This document shows, one piece after another, positions 46,003 through 57,908 of a DNA stretch of 64,000 bases. Positions within the stretch are counted from its first letter, which is position 1, and each line of letters opens with the position of its first letter. Source of the DNA: Catonia carolina. Taxonomy: Eukaryota > Arthropoda > Insecta > Hemiptera > Achilidae. Under the pieces are notes generated by a model, which saw nothing but the letters and a program-made list of their open reading frames with translations, did not search any database and was not told the DNA's origin. The position numbers and the translations under genes were made by a program. The stretch lies in NCBI GenBank assembly GCA_035578175.1, contig JAQMRL010000008.1:87958541-88022540 (forward strand). Direction: 5' to 3'.

Positions 46003-46808
46003 TAGGAAGGAAAGTGTTGTTTTCATGTCGATTTTTCAAAATCGAGTTTTCATCGGATCTACTCGTTTTCAGACCCCCTGAACAAAAAAAAATGTTTTTA
46101 GCGATTGGTCGGTGTGTGTGTAAGAACAGAATATCTCGAGAACAGAACATCGTACGAACTTGAAACTTGAAATTTAATTTAGATACTACTACCGGACCCG
46201 ACACGAACTTTTTCATCAAAATCGGTCAACCGGAAGTAGTAGTTTATTCGTGTCATGTTTTATTTTCTCAGAAACGGCTTCTACAGTTTTTTTTAAATCA
46301 CGTGATTTACTACATATTTTATGCTCTACAAGATAGGGTAGGCGCCATGTCCACTGAAATTCTTGCGGAGGCTGTGCTCTCGTAAAAAAATAATTTTCTT
46401 AAGACTGCGGCTTTAATATGCATTTTACCGCATTAGAAAATTTACAAACCTATAACTTTTATTTTAAACATTTATTTGCATAACGCTTAGTTCAGTAATT
46501 TTCTGTTTTTTTTTTCATGAAAATCTGTAAAAAATTGTTGTTTTCAGATTTCAGCGAAGTATGCATTTTACGACAAAAGTGTATAACTAAATTTATAGGG
46601 AATTAAAAGATCTACAACTTTTATTTAGAGCATTTTTCTCTACAGAGCCTAGTTTAGCGTGAAAGAGTGATTTTTCGTTTAATTAAGCCAAACAGGTTGA
46701 TTTTAATTTTGCATCATTCACTCATGATTAAAATGAGGTTATGTTTTTTGAGATTAGTTTTTTGTTTATTTGTAATGTTTTATTACTGTTAGGTTATATT
46801 GTTAATTA

Positions 46809-47530
46809 CAGTAGAGTACCGATTTTCCGCGGATCGTTTAACCGGGGTTTGGATTAACCGTGCGATCACTAGAATTTTTTTTTTGTTTTACATCCGACTG
46901 TTTTGCAAATTGCTGCTAATGCAGACGGTGAAGGATGAAATTAATGTTTTGTAACGTATGAAAAAATTCCATGCCCGAGTTGGATTCGAACCCAAGACCG
47001 CGTGATGAGAGGCGAGCACGTTACCAACAACGCCAACGCGGCCGGCTAGAAAAATTAATTATGTATGTACTGTATAACTTTTACAAATTAAAACTTTTCA
47101 ACTCCCGATATTTTCGTCATTGTAATTATCACAATTATTGTGATTAACTACGATAATATTGTTCGATTACGACAACAATGAGCAGGTACATTAATGTAGA
47201 CATAAACTAATTTCGTATCGTAGTATCTTAGTTTCGTGTCGAAACAAAGTAAAATAACAGATTTTTTGTGATTTTTTTTTGTTACGTAGTTTAAGGTAAG
47301 ATTTATATAAATTTATGTAGCAAATATTTTTATTTCAATACCATTTGTTTATATATTTCCGCTATCCGATAGTATTAACATGTATTAATCAGTAGAATAA
47401 AACATACGCGTAACTGGTGGTTTTGTTTATGACGTAGGTGGTCCTGACCGATTGGGTTGTATTATCCGTGTTTTCCGGTTATCCGGTATAGTTATCCCCC
47501 CAATTACCACGGATAATCGGTATTATACTG
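46809..47530. mobile_element. pogo-like non-autonomous element
   Basis: Terminal inverted repeats: cagtagagtaccgattttcc at the left, and cagtataataccgattatcc at the right when read inverted, extending to about 24 bp with 4 mismatches. TA target duplication flanks it (46807-46808 and 47531-47532) in Rep-C. Coding capacity is absent. A SINE-1 copy sits inside. Confidence 0.88.
46875..47045 (-). repeat. SINE-1 copy with target-site duplication
   Basis: The reverse complement has the head gccggccgcgttggcgttgt, B box ggttcgaatccaac and tail cagtcggatgtaaaac. The direct repeat ctagaa flanks it (46869-46874 and 47046-47051). It is inserted in the pogo-like element. Confidence 0.88.
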
Positions 47531-47575
47531 TATTTGCATTGGCAAGAAAAAGTTATGTGACTTTTCACTCCAGAT

Positions 47576-48644
47576 TTTTGTTTTACATAATATCCGAAGA
47601 TTTTTACTAAAGAAAATCAATTTACTTTTAATCTCGTATATGTATATGCGTAGGCCTATATAAAAACAATTTCAGTCCACCTTTAGAGACAAACTGAAAA
47701 AAAGCATAATAAATACACAAGAATACAATTAATTTTGCATTTTGTTACTAAGTTGGCATCTTTACTTGATCTATTTCTATTCATTTATTTTTAAAAAATA
47801 AACGTGGAGATGCTAAGTTGTAATGGAAAAAGAAGTGCAGCAAAAAGGATAAAAAGAGAAAAAATATGCAAAGACAGAAGACATAGGTAACTAAAGAACG
47901 GATAATTTGAAGGATACACGGTGTCATTCAGTGTCTAGATCGAGCAAGCTGTTTTACTGATACAATATAAATACAAACAGGTTTCTTTTAAAACACTTTA
48001 TATCTTTAATGACATCTCTCTATATATATATATATGTCTATTCCTATGTAATATATATTGTAATGTATTATTAATAATGAAATCGGACACAAATTAAACT
48101 AATAACAGTGATAGTTTATCAGTTTAGTCATTTGATATTGTCTTATATGTTTTATGTAATTATATATTTTTATATTTCCTATACAATTTATCATGCATTT
48201 TACTTGCAGAATAATACGTAAATAATTGTTGCATGATTGTGTATACTTGAAAAAATTCCTACTTTAGAATAGAAATTCTTTTAATTTACTTATTTTGACT
48301 TGTTACACTTAGTATCTGAAAATGTTACGTAATTCTTCATTTTATTAGCATTTTTTTTCTGTGTGCATTATCTAAATACATTAAGTATCAATGTAAAAAA
48401 ACAAGTTTTATGTACACGGTTTTTAAATATTATTATAATGTATAATTAATTCTGAATTTGTTAATGTTAAATAATAATATAAACCACCAGAATGCGGTTT
48501 ACATTACTAATACTAACAAAAATAAAACACAGGTCATACTTTCGCGATTGTAACACATTGTTAGCTTATTTAACTATACCAATAATTTGTTAAGATTATT
48601 TAACAAAACAATTGAACTACCTTATTTAAAAAAATAAATGGATT
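47576..48644. other. AT-rich stretch
   Basis: Nothing recognised apart from a short TA run at about 48020-48036. Confidence 0.5.
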
Positions 48645-48816
48645 TTTTTTTAATTTAAAGTCGCATCAACAGCTTGGTTATTAGTGACTACTGTGGGGTA
48701 AGGAACTGGAACGGTGGGTTTTAGCACGTCATTATTTCCAGGCCCTAATCGGGAATCGAACCTGGGACCTCCGCTTAGTAGGCTAGCGCGCTATCCACTA
48801 CGCCATGGAGGCGGCC
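48645..48816 (-). repeat. SINE-2 copy
   Basis: The reverse complement gives ggccgcctccatggcgtagt, B box ggttcgattcccga, the SINE-2 body and tail gatgcgactttaaatt. The head and body are complete. Confidence 0.88.
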
Positions 48817-48823
48817 AAATGTA

Positions 48824-49024
48824 ATTTTATTTATTTATTTATTTATTTATTTAACGTCGCATCAACTGCAAAGGTCATTAGCGACGACGTTGGGGTGTAA
48901 CTGTGCTTAATGAGGATGAAATGATTTTTGTAACGTATGAAAATATACCGTGCCTGATTGGGATTCGAACCCAGAACCACATGGTGAGAGGCGAGCACGT
49001 TACCAACTACGCCAATGCGGCCGG
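48824..49024 (-). repeat. SINE-1 copy with ATTT tail
   Basis: The reverse complement starts ccggccgcattggcgtagtt and has B box ggttcgaatcccaa. The body carries gacgttaaa-type sequence and ends in an (AAAT)n tail (tttatttatttattt on the plus strand). It lies 8 bp from the preceding SINE-2 copy. Confidence 0.9.
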
Positions 49025-50325
49025 AAAAATTTAATTTAATTTTACTGTAAATAAACGTTTTATAAAAATTAAATAAAGATTAAATTAAACGTATTTACTA
49101 TATAGGTTAGTTCTATCCGAAACCACCATTTATGAAACAAAATAAAGAATAATTTAAAACAAAAACCTACTGAACTAACAAAATACTTTCACGTACTAAA
49201 ATTTAAGAAACAAATAATTTTACAACTTTGATTTTTACTTGTAATTGAGATTCCGGTAAAAAAGAAACTTCCCACCAGAAAAAGTAAATTTATTTGTCTT
49301 TTTGCTATTACTTGAACATTAGTAGGTTAAATTATCCCCAAAACAAGAAAATAAATTAAATAAAAACAAGATTACTGTAAAAGTAACAATGAAAAGTAAA
49401 TGGGTTTCTGTTGCAGACAAGGTAGACCACATAGTTTATGTTAAAAACATAGGACCACTAATGTGGGAACTAAAGCAGTAGACTGAATCTCTTTAAGTAG
49501 CGTCAGAGATACTCACACAAATCTACTACCTGCATATTATAAACGAAATATAAAAAGTTAGGTTTTTTCAAATTGTTGTATTGGTTTGTTAAAATACTAC
49601 AATGTTATTGGAAATTATAATCAAAAAATTCTAAAACAAATAAAACGATGTTTGTATTAATTACTGCATATAAATAAATTCTTTAAAATTCTTATCCTAA
49701 AATTGTTTCCGTAATTAATGTATATATTATGTGGGTTGAACTGTAATAAAATTAATTTGTATTTTATGAAAAAAATTTATTTAAATTGTAAAATTAGTTG
49801 CTAAAGTTGTATAATAAATTTTTATTATACTGCAGTACGCTTACTATAAAAACTAGTAGGTATCAAGTTGATTTGTCTCAAATATTTATTACTCTAATCT
49901 TTATTACTAGTTTAATAAAGATAGCTACAGATGTGAAATTTTATATCTAAAAAATTTTATTCAAAGCTTAGTTTTATTTAATGTATAAATCAATCAACTT
50001 CACGATTAGATTTGTAGCGTAAAAGTTGATTATTTTATATTTTTATCCATACCAGAATTAACTGTAAAAAGATGCAACAAAGTTCTAAACAGTACTACTG
50101 CAGAAGCTAACGTGATAAACTGCAAAGCGAAAGATATCTTACGTTAGATTTCTTTTTTTGTGTTTGAAAATCTTAAATATTCAATGCATTATCCCATAAC
50201 CCACAAAAATCTCTAAAAAAAGGTTTAAAGACTGTATCGATTGAATTTAACTTAAAATTGTATTTTAAAAATAATTTACCAAGAAAAAATCTAGTAGGTA
50301 CATTGAAGGTTAAACTTTTATCATT
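49025..50325. other. AT-rich stretch
   Basis: Nothing recognised. Confidence 0.5.
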
Positions 50326-50329
50326 TTAA

Positions 50330-50985
50330 CCCTAAAGCCGGCAATAAGATTTTTCTAGACTGGCAGAGAATTTCTACCATATGGGTCAGAAAACCGTAAA
50401 GAAATCATTCAAATTTGCTATAAATCACAAACCTTATCACGTGACGTATCAAAATAACAAGAAAATTTAGGAAAATAGAATAAATACATTATTGAAATTT
50501 TAATCTGACAGTTACGGATGCTGACGCTATTTAAAAATAATTTTTAGACAAATATTTTTCTAAAATTTAAGAACACTACTGTTTAAAACTTTCTTGTGCT
50601 CTACTTTCAAAATTCATTTTATACAAATCGTTACGTATAAATGTTTATTTCTAAATAAAAGAAAAAAAACGATTCTATGTTCAAAAGTGAAAAAAATATA
50701 TACAAAAACACATCATGTAAACCAAGAAATAACCAAATTCAGGTCTAGGATAGCGTGGTCTCACCAGAGAAACACAGACAGAATATGCAACTAAAACAAT
50801 TGTATTATAAGTAAAATTTTACTTTATACATCTATAAACTATTGTACAAAAAACAACGCTGTCTGTAGATGAAATTTAACTAAAACTACAACACTGCAAT
50901 GCTATGAAGCAAATCCGACTGAGCGACGCGACCGGTTCAAGAAGCGGTAACATCGTCTCAAAATCGACGATTGCCGGCTCTAGGG
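50330..50985. mobile_element. pB-D3, piggyBac-like non-autonomous element
   Basis: It has the best preserved ends of the three copies: left ccctaaagccggcaat, and right read inverted ccctagagccggcaat, 15 of 16 identical. The left flank is TTAA (50326-50329) and the right flank is ttac (50986-50989, one change from TTAA). The 656-bp body matches pB-D1 and pB-D2. Short open frames at 50594 and 50904 are not conserved. Confidence 0.9.
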
Positions 50986-50989
50986 TTAC

Positions 50990-52084
50990 TAACAAACCAA
51001 AATTTGTTTTATTGTCTGAACTGTTTATAGTTGAACGAAAATTATTGATTTCAAAAGATTTTATTGTATATAATTACATTTCAAATACCTAATAATTTTA
51101 CGTTTTTATTAAAAAGAAGGTAAATAATAATTTAGCTCTCTGATATTGTGAAAATCTATTTTAATTCCATTTGAAAAATATTTTTTTAAGGTTCAGTAGT
51201 AAATATGAATTATTACAATCAACTGTCAGATGTAGTGAGGAGTTAAAACTAATATCAAAAGTTAAATGAATCACTAAAAAATGTTTAAGCCAAGTACATG
51301 ACTCAACTATTTTTAAATTAATTCTATTAAAGTGTCACAGGTTGCGGTAATCATGAAATAAATTTTTGTTTTGGCTGGTAGGTATAGGAACTTAAAGCCT
51401 AAAGGCGTAGCTACTATTAATGCTATTACAAAATCAGCAAAGGATCGCTTTGGTAGTTTAACTGTTATACCAACTAAAAATATTCAACATCCAAAGAAAT
51501 TTATAAATTATAGAATAAAAAATAAATTAGGAAAATATTTATTCAACTAATTTTTATAATTTTAGAGAATCTGACAAATTCACTATGAGGCTCCGCCCCC
51601 TGGCTCACTCCAAACTTAGTTGCTTTCAAATTTAGCATTAACTTCAGCGCTAAACCACCAAAACTTTCAGTGGTAATTACACTAAAATTTATAAAATTCT
51701 TTCTTAAAAAGACTGAGCAAATTTATTGCCTATTTACCATTGATTCTGTTTTTGAAAAGGAAAGGTAAATATGATAAACAGTCATATAAAAATGTTCTGT
51801 TTGAATATCATTTACGATAAAACGTAGAATGCAACCCTTACGACTTAACTGATTTATAAATTACCTAGTCGGCTATTTAAAACTGCAGCACTGAAACAGA
51901 CGTAATATAATTTTTTAATAGAATAAAATTGAAATTAGCCTTGATTACTGATATTGAAATGCTATAAAGTGGAAAATTTAATAGTTCAAGCTGAAAAAAT
52001 ACGTCTACAAAAATATCATCTCTCAATACGGAGTTCATAACAAACGTTAAGAACCGCCCGAGTCGCATACAGATTCATGAAAAT
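50990..52084. other. AT-rich stretch
   Basis: Nothing recognised. A small GC-richer run (gaggctccgccccctggctc, 51589-51608) stands alone. Confidence 0.45.
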
Positions 52085-52770
52085 AAAATTAAAAGAATAA
52101 AAATATTTAAATATTTGACAGAATGGACAAGTATAAACAATTACGAGAAATATTTATCCTTAGAAAGAAGGGTGGATAGAAAGAGACCTGCATTCATGAA
52201 TAATAGAAACCTATATAACAAAAATGTCATCATGAGATACAAAAATCCGGCACTGTATGGAGCAGAAACACTTAAAATTATGTTGAAAAGTGATATCAAT
52301 AAATAATAAGCATAGAAAGGAGAATAGTTCAGAACATCCTAGGACCGAAGAAGACAGACAATCACAATAAACTCCGTTTGAACAAAGAGATGTACGGAAA
52401 AACTGAAAACATAATCCACGTAATGAGAAAAAGGAGACTTGTATTTTTTGGACATGTTACCGAGAACGAAAGATAGCAGATTGACAAAAAATTTTTTTAA
52501 TAAAATAATAAATTTTAAAACCAAACCCGGATGGTTCACAGTAAAAGATTCGAAAATCCACATAAACATTCAGAAAAAAGAAATTCTTAGAAAAAAAGCC
52601 AGAGAGTTATCTTCGAAGGAGAGAATGACAAGAAGAGACGTGAACACCACCATATTGTACTACTTAAGAAGGAAAAATCCGAAAGAATGAAAAGATTGTG
52701 GGAGAAAAGGAGACGTAAACAAAACATGAAGAAGTATAAGTGTATTGATTTGGCGTGTTCTTTCTATAGG
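52085..52770 (+). mobile_element. LINE post-RT fragment (LINE-X related)
   Basis: The frame 52115-52306 contains IMRYKNPALYGAETLKIMLK. A break leads to ERRIVQNILGPKKTDNHNKL and MRKRRLVFFGHVTENER (about 52318-52470), and then a Lys/Arg-rich segment in 52439-52690. The order, YGAE then RR(I)V..ILG then RKRRL.FFGH, matches post-RT regions of insect non-LTR elements. It is dead by stops and frameshifts. Confidence 0.83.
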
Positions 52771-54122
52771 GCTATTTGGGAGAAAATATGTAATTCACCG
52801 TCGAAACAAAACCTATAACAATAAAAATTTAATAACTGGAAAAACATATTTTGATTTATAAATATAAAATATTAATATTTACATGAAGAATACAAGAAGA
52901 TCTACTTAATAACTTAATATAGCCAAGTATTAGGAGTTTATACCAAGTAGGACTGTAAAAACATTAAATGTGTGTAATTCTGTTTGAAATCTAATTTTAG
53001 TTTAATTTAATATCCCAAGTAATAGAGAATAATAAATTATTATTTTCTTTTAACCAAAGAAAATAAAAACATGCATGGTACACACTTCAATGGAGACTAG
53101 TTATCTTATTTAATTTTAATTAACTGATCACATTTATCTTTCGTTAATTAAATACAGAAATTTTATCACCATTTCTTCTTTTTTTGTTTCACATAACACA
53201 GGAAAGTAACCGGTTTAAACTACAACAAAAGATATGCAGCGTTTTGAAAAAATATATTTTAAAGACGTAACACTGTATTTGTATACATATGGTTGGAAAG
53301 ATACGACGGTATTTGAAAAGTCATGAAATGTAATTCAGTTTGACATTTTTCAGAGAGCATAAAAAATTAATTACTATCCGTGTCTAATCTTCTTGTACCT
53401 GTTTTTGTATCTTCATTAGGTATCTAATTGTATATTCTTAGCAGATAGATTTTCTATTTATAACATTCTGAAAGAAATATTGCTTGTCTTAAAAATCTTA
53501 CATAATTGATTTAAAATCTGCAAATATCGTGTCACTTAATACCAGCGAAATTTTTGAACCGGTTATCAACTGATATAAATTAAGATTGAAGATAAATAAA
53601 ATCATGCGGCAGATAACTTTGTTAAAGGTGTACAAAAAATATATATTATTTGTTTTGAGAAGGAAATTGAGAAATTGATCCGTAAAGCATAATGTGATGT
53701 TCAAACAAAAGCTTTAAAATATGAAGTTTAAAGTTATTCATTTTTTCTTACAGTACAGTGAAATCTACAATCTATTCTTATCTAGAATAATAAGCAGATG
53801 AGATTACTTTTGTATATGTCATGACCGTAGAAAACTTACCACTAGAGGAACTTCGTAAATTTATTTCATATGTTTTATTTTAATTTCAATATAAGTCCGT
53901 AGGATTCGTTAGCGCAATTAAATAATAAATTATTATAATTTTTGAAACTGAATTTTGTTGTTTAAAGTATTAAGATGCTTTACAGAAGTAGGTACTGCAT
54001 TTCATAGTTTATTATGATTTCGAATAATACTGGTAGTTATATATTTCGCCAATTCTATTCTGATATTATTGTTATCGTTTACAGTTAAAATATAATTGTG
54101 TGTGAAAAGTTTAAAAAAATTT
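52771..54122. other. AT-rich stretch
   Basis: Nothing recognised. Confidence 0.5.
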
Positions 54123-54136
54123 AAATAGTGATGTTA

Positions 54137-54400
54137 TTATTGTTATGTTATTATCCAATAAGACGTCTAAAACGTCGTAGGAACCGGGACCTCATCAATT
54201 AACGTAGTACTTTAATTGACTATCCATTACAGTGTTCTAAATGCTGCACTTAATGCTACACTTATCTATTCACGTCGAAGTTCTTTCACTGGACTGTGTC
54301 TCCACTCACGTTTATTTATCATGTTATTTTTTCCAAATTTTGTGTTATTACATTCACTGATTGTTTCCAACTGATTGTGAATTTCCTAAATAGAGAAAAA
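54137..54400 (+). mobile_element. LINE-J 3' end with 14-bp target-site duplication
   Basis: From about 54155 it matches the 3' end of the 57909-58523 copy: ccaataagacgtctaaaacg, a degraded RRLKR-RSRDLI tail, then the shared 3' UTR ending in poly(A). The direct repeat aaatagtgatgtta flanks it (54123-54136 and 54401-54414). Between the left duplication and LINE homology is a filler that repeats atgttattat. Confidence 0.9.
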
Positions 54401-54414
54401 AAATAGTGATGTTA

Positions 54415-54909
54415 ATAAGTAACATTTAACTACAGTGAAGCAATAAAGTAAAGCATCTTAAAACTTTTTATATAAAAACTGCTTAAAATTGTTTTAATTA
54501 GGTAATGAAAACCCAGTCGAAGACTTAACATATTTAAATTAAGACGAGATATATAATTATTAGCTATTGGAAATATTTGAATCATTAAACATGTTCCGAA
54601 AACTTTTTTTTGTTGTTTTTTGACAACTATATGCACTGTATTACACTATCAATACACTATTATTCACTTTAATAATATTCAAATTCTTCTTCTTCATAAA
54701 CACCTTCAATTCTCGTCTCTGTTACTTTTAATTTTTCTTTTACTGTTATTCATCTTTTATCTAGAGTAAATATTTTCAAAAATTGTAAGAAATTTTTTTT
54801 TTTTTTTTTTGGAAGCAATACAGTTGGGTATTGTCTTCGTTATGTAAATACTTTTACCATATTTACTTAGTTATTTTTAGACTGATTGTAAATAAACACA
54901 ATGTTAAAC
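54415..54909. other. AT-rich spacer
   Basis: Nothing recognised besides a run of about 20 T near 54791-54810. Confidence 0.5.
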
Positions 54910-55818
54910 AGGTGTGAAACACTCCACGACTTTCTCTTGCCAATGCAAATAATGAACAATATAACCTAATACAGTATTAGCAATAAAACATTATAAATAA
55001 ACAAAAAACTAACCTCAAAAAACATAACCTAATTTTAATCATGAGTGAAAGACGCAAAATAAAAATTAACCTCAGTTTGGCTTAAAAATGCGGAAAATCA
55101 CTCTTTCACGCTAAACTAGGCTCTGTAGAGAAAACTGCTCTAAATAAAAGTTGTAGATCTTTTTATTTCCTGTAAAACCTACACTTTTATACACTTTTGT
55201 CGTAAAATGCATACTAAGGCTGAAATCTTTAAAAAATCGATTTTTCACACGTTTTCGTGAGGAAAAAACCGATGCTATGTTCGGTTTTTTACCTAAACTA
55301 AGCATTATAGAAAAAAATGTTTAAAATCAAAGTTGTAGGATTTTAAATTTTCTACAAATTTTTCGAGTTTACAAAGTTTTCGTGAGGAAAAAACCGATGC
55401 TATGTTCGGTTTTTTACCTAAACTAAGCATTATAGAAAAAAATGTTTAAAATCAAAGTTGTAGGATTTTAAATTTTCTACAAATTTTATACAGATTTTTG
55501 CGCTAAGATGCATATTTAAGTCGCAATCTTAAAAAAACAATTTTGTACGAAAAAACTGCCTCACCAAGAATTTCAGCAGAGATAGTGCCTAACCCTATCT
55601 TGTAGAGCATAAAAATTTTAGTAAATAAGGTGATTTTAAAAAAACATTGTAGAACCCGTTTTTGAGAAAATCGCAAAAAAGTGAAAAATTACACGGAATA
55701 AAATACTACTTTCGGTTGACCGATTTTGATGAAAATGTTGCTGTCTGGTCCGGTAGTGGTGTCGAAATTAAGTTTCAAGTTTCAAGTTCGTACGAGGTTC
55801 CGTTCTTGAGATATTCTG

Positions 55819-55863
<45 letters not shown>

Positions 55864-55998
55864 ACAGACCAATCGTTAAAAACATGTTTTTCGGGTTCAG
55901 GGGTCTGAAAACGTGTAGTCCGGTGAAAACTCGATTTCAAAAAATCGACATGAAAACAATACTTTCCTTCCTATGTATTCATATAGGCAAGAGAAAGT
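54910..55998 (-). repeat. Rep-C full-length copy with internal duplication
   Basis: It aligns in reverse from aggtgtgaaacactcc to ggcaagagaaagt. It carries a CA tract at 55821-55866 and an internal tandem duplication at 55251-55488. Confidence 0.92.
55251..55488. repeat. Tandem duplication of about 113 bp within Rep-C
   Basis: 55251-55363 and 55376-55488 are essentially identical, with an offset of 125 bp. Each contains a hairpin aaaaaaccga...tcggtttttt with an 8-nt loop that other Rep-C copies lack. Confidence 0.93.
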
Positions 55999-56973
55999 AA
56001 AAAGAACTTATTACACAGAGGGGGAAAATCGTCAGAAGGGTAATCTTCATTTTGTACTTGCATCAAAAAATTAACTCGTTCGAAAACCGGCATAGCACAT
56101 TTTCAGTGAATAATCACATTTTTAATTTTACTGTAGCAAGTAGCACTAAATAAAGAAGAGTGATGGGAATGTCACTAAAGCAGAACCTCGTCCGAGCGCG
56201 TCACTAGTTGATCATTTTGTACATTCTTAGACTGTCTGTAATAAACCACTAGACAGAGATAGAACTGATATTATAGAAGATTAGACTATAAATAAATATA
56301 TTATAACTATATATGTGTTTATTTCATGAACGAATAATATTTTCATCATCTTGCTACATTAAAATATTTGATTAGAAATACACAATTTCAATTTCATTTA
56401 TATTAGACTATTTATAATAAAACTATTAATAATATTATTACTATTATCTTATTCAATAAAAACAGAAACAATATTTTAAATTACGTTAATACATAAAATA
56501 CTACGATTAAGGAAAACTAATCTATTTCAATTATTTACTGCATTAAAAGTAAATTAAAGTTTGAAAAATAATTAATCTAAGTTCTTCATTCAAAAATAAT
56601 GAAATACATTCCTACTTTAATTAAATAATTTATATGTAAAACAAATTAACAGAATGAATTAATAATAAAGTAATAATAATTGTAATAACTGAATTCAATT
56701 TTATATAAAATTTATATTCTGAAATAAGTAATAAATTTACATTTTCAATGTAGTAATTAAAATTTAATGTACTTTGATATTAAAATTAAAGAGTTCGTAG
56801 AATTAGGTAATTAAAACCGGAAACTATTAGTATTTAATTTAATGATTTACCAGGTAGAACAATATCCGGTATTCGTTTTTGACCAAAATCCTATAACCGC
56901 TTAATAAATAAAATCGTATATTCTTAAAATGAAATAATAATTTGAATAATGTTTATTTAATTCCCATTTTAAT
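55999..56973. other. AT-rich spacer
   Basis: Nothing recognised. Confidence 0.5.
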
Positions 56974-56977
56974 TTAA

Positions 56978-57678
56978 GGGGGTAGTCAACCCAAAAAATG
57001 AAAATGAAAACTTCTGGCTATAATTATCATTATTTATTTTAAATGAAAGCATAATTTAATAGTAATGATCTACCATTTGAACCAAGCCAAAAAATTAATT
57101 ACAGCCTCTAATATAAGACTGAGGTTGGAAAAGCGGGCTTTTACGGGGAATAAAATATCTCAGGAACCAAGAAAGATATCAACATGATTCTTATGCTAAA
57201 AAATACAGAAAATTGCTGTCTATTATCTGTTGTATGCACTTGTATGTATTTTTTCTTATAAGAAATTTATTGAAAAAAAACCAGATTTTCAAAAACATTT
57301 ATTTTATGTATTCACAGATTATTTTTTAACTAAATCCCTATTAAAGCTTTTTTAATAATCATTTCACAGATAATAGAGCAAGAAATTATGAACATTTGAA
57401 AACAAACATCATCCAAGTATCTCCAATTCAAAGCAAAATATTTAATTCCCAAGAATGTAGAATCATGCAAAAACCACATTTCCGGAAAACTTAAAGTTGA
57501 AGGAATAATTTCACTCGCCTTGCTAGTGAGCTTTATTTTAAACAGATGTTTTTATAACTTTTTGTCAACGTACAAACAAAGTAAACAAATGTTTTGCTTC
57601 AGAAAATTTTAAACTTCAAATAAATGCAAAAAACAATCGAAATTTTAAAAAAATCATCGTCTTGAGTTGACTACCTCC
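56978..57678. mobile_element. TTAA-flanked non-autonomous DNA element
   Basis: TTAA on both sides (56974-56977 and 57679-57682). The inverted ends are gggggtagtcaacccaa (left) and ggaggtagtcaactcaa (right, read inverted). Size is 701 bp and no open frame is seen. The class is uncertain because the ends lack the piggyBac CCCT start. Confidence 0.8.
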
Positions 57679-57908
57679 TTAAAATATCTGTAAAATTTGG
57701 CTAGGAAAATTTGGCTTGTTTGGCTAGGAAATTTTTACTTCCTAGCCAACCCTCGCTCACTGCGCTTCGCGGCAAACTAAAATTAGAACGTTTATGAATA
57801 AAATTTTTCACACAACTTTACACGTACTGTACAAATAAAATCAATTCGTACTGGGAACAAATTCTGTTGTCTGTTGACAACTTTCAATTAATACAGTACA
57901 GAAATTTA

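Larger units (their letters stand above)
46003..47575 (+). repeat. Rep-C copy interrupted by a pogo-like element
   Basis: 46003-46806 follows the family from aataggaaggaaagtgttg to gttaggttatattgtta. The terminal piece tatttgcattggcaagaaaa...cactccag resumes at 47531. The microsatellite is reduced to ggtgtgtgtgtaag. Confidence 0.9.

Noticed and set aside
20109..56000. A recurring peptide with IKIGQ(P/S)EVVVYS in frames at 12223, 20109 and 46167
   Set aside because: It comes from nucleotide similarity between Rep-C copies. Starts and stops differ and other copies are frameshifted, so there is no sign of a protein.
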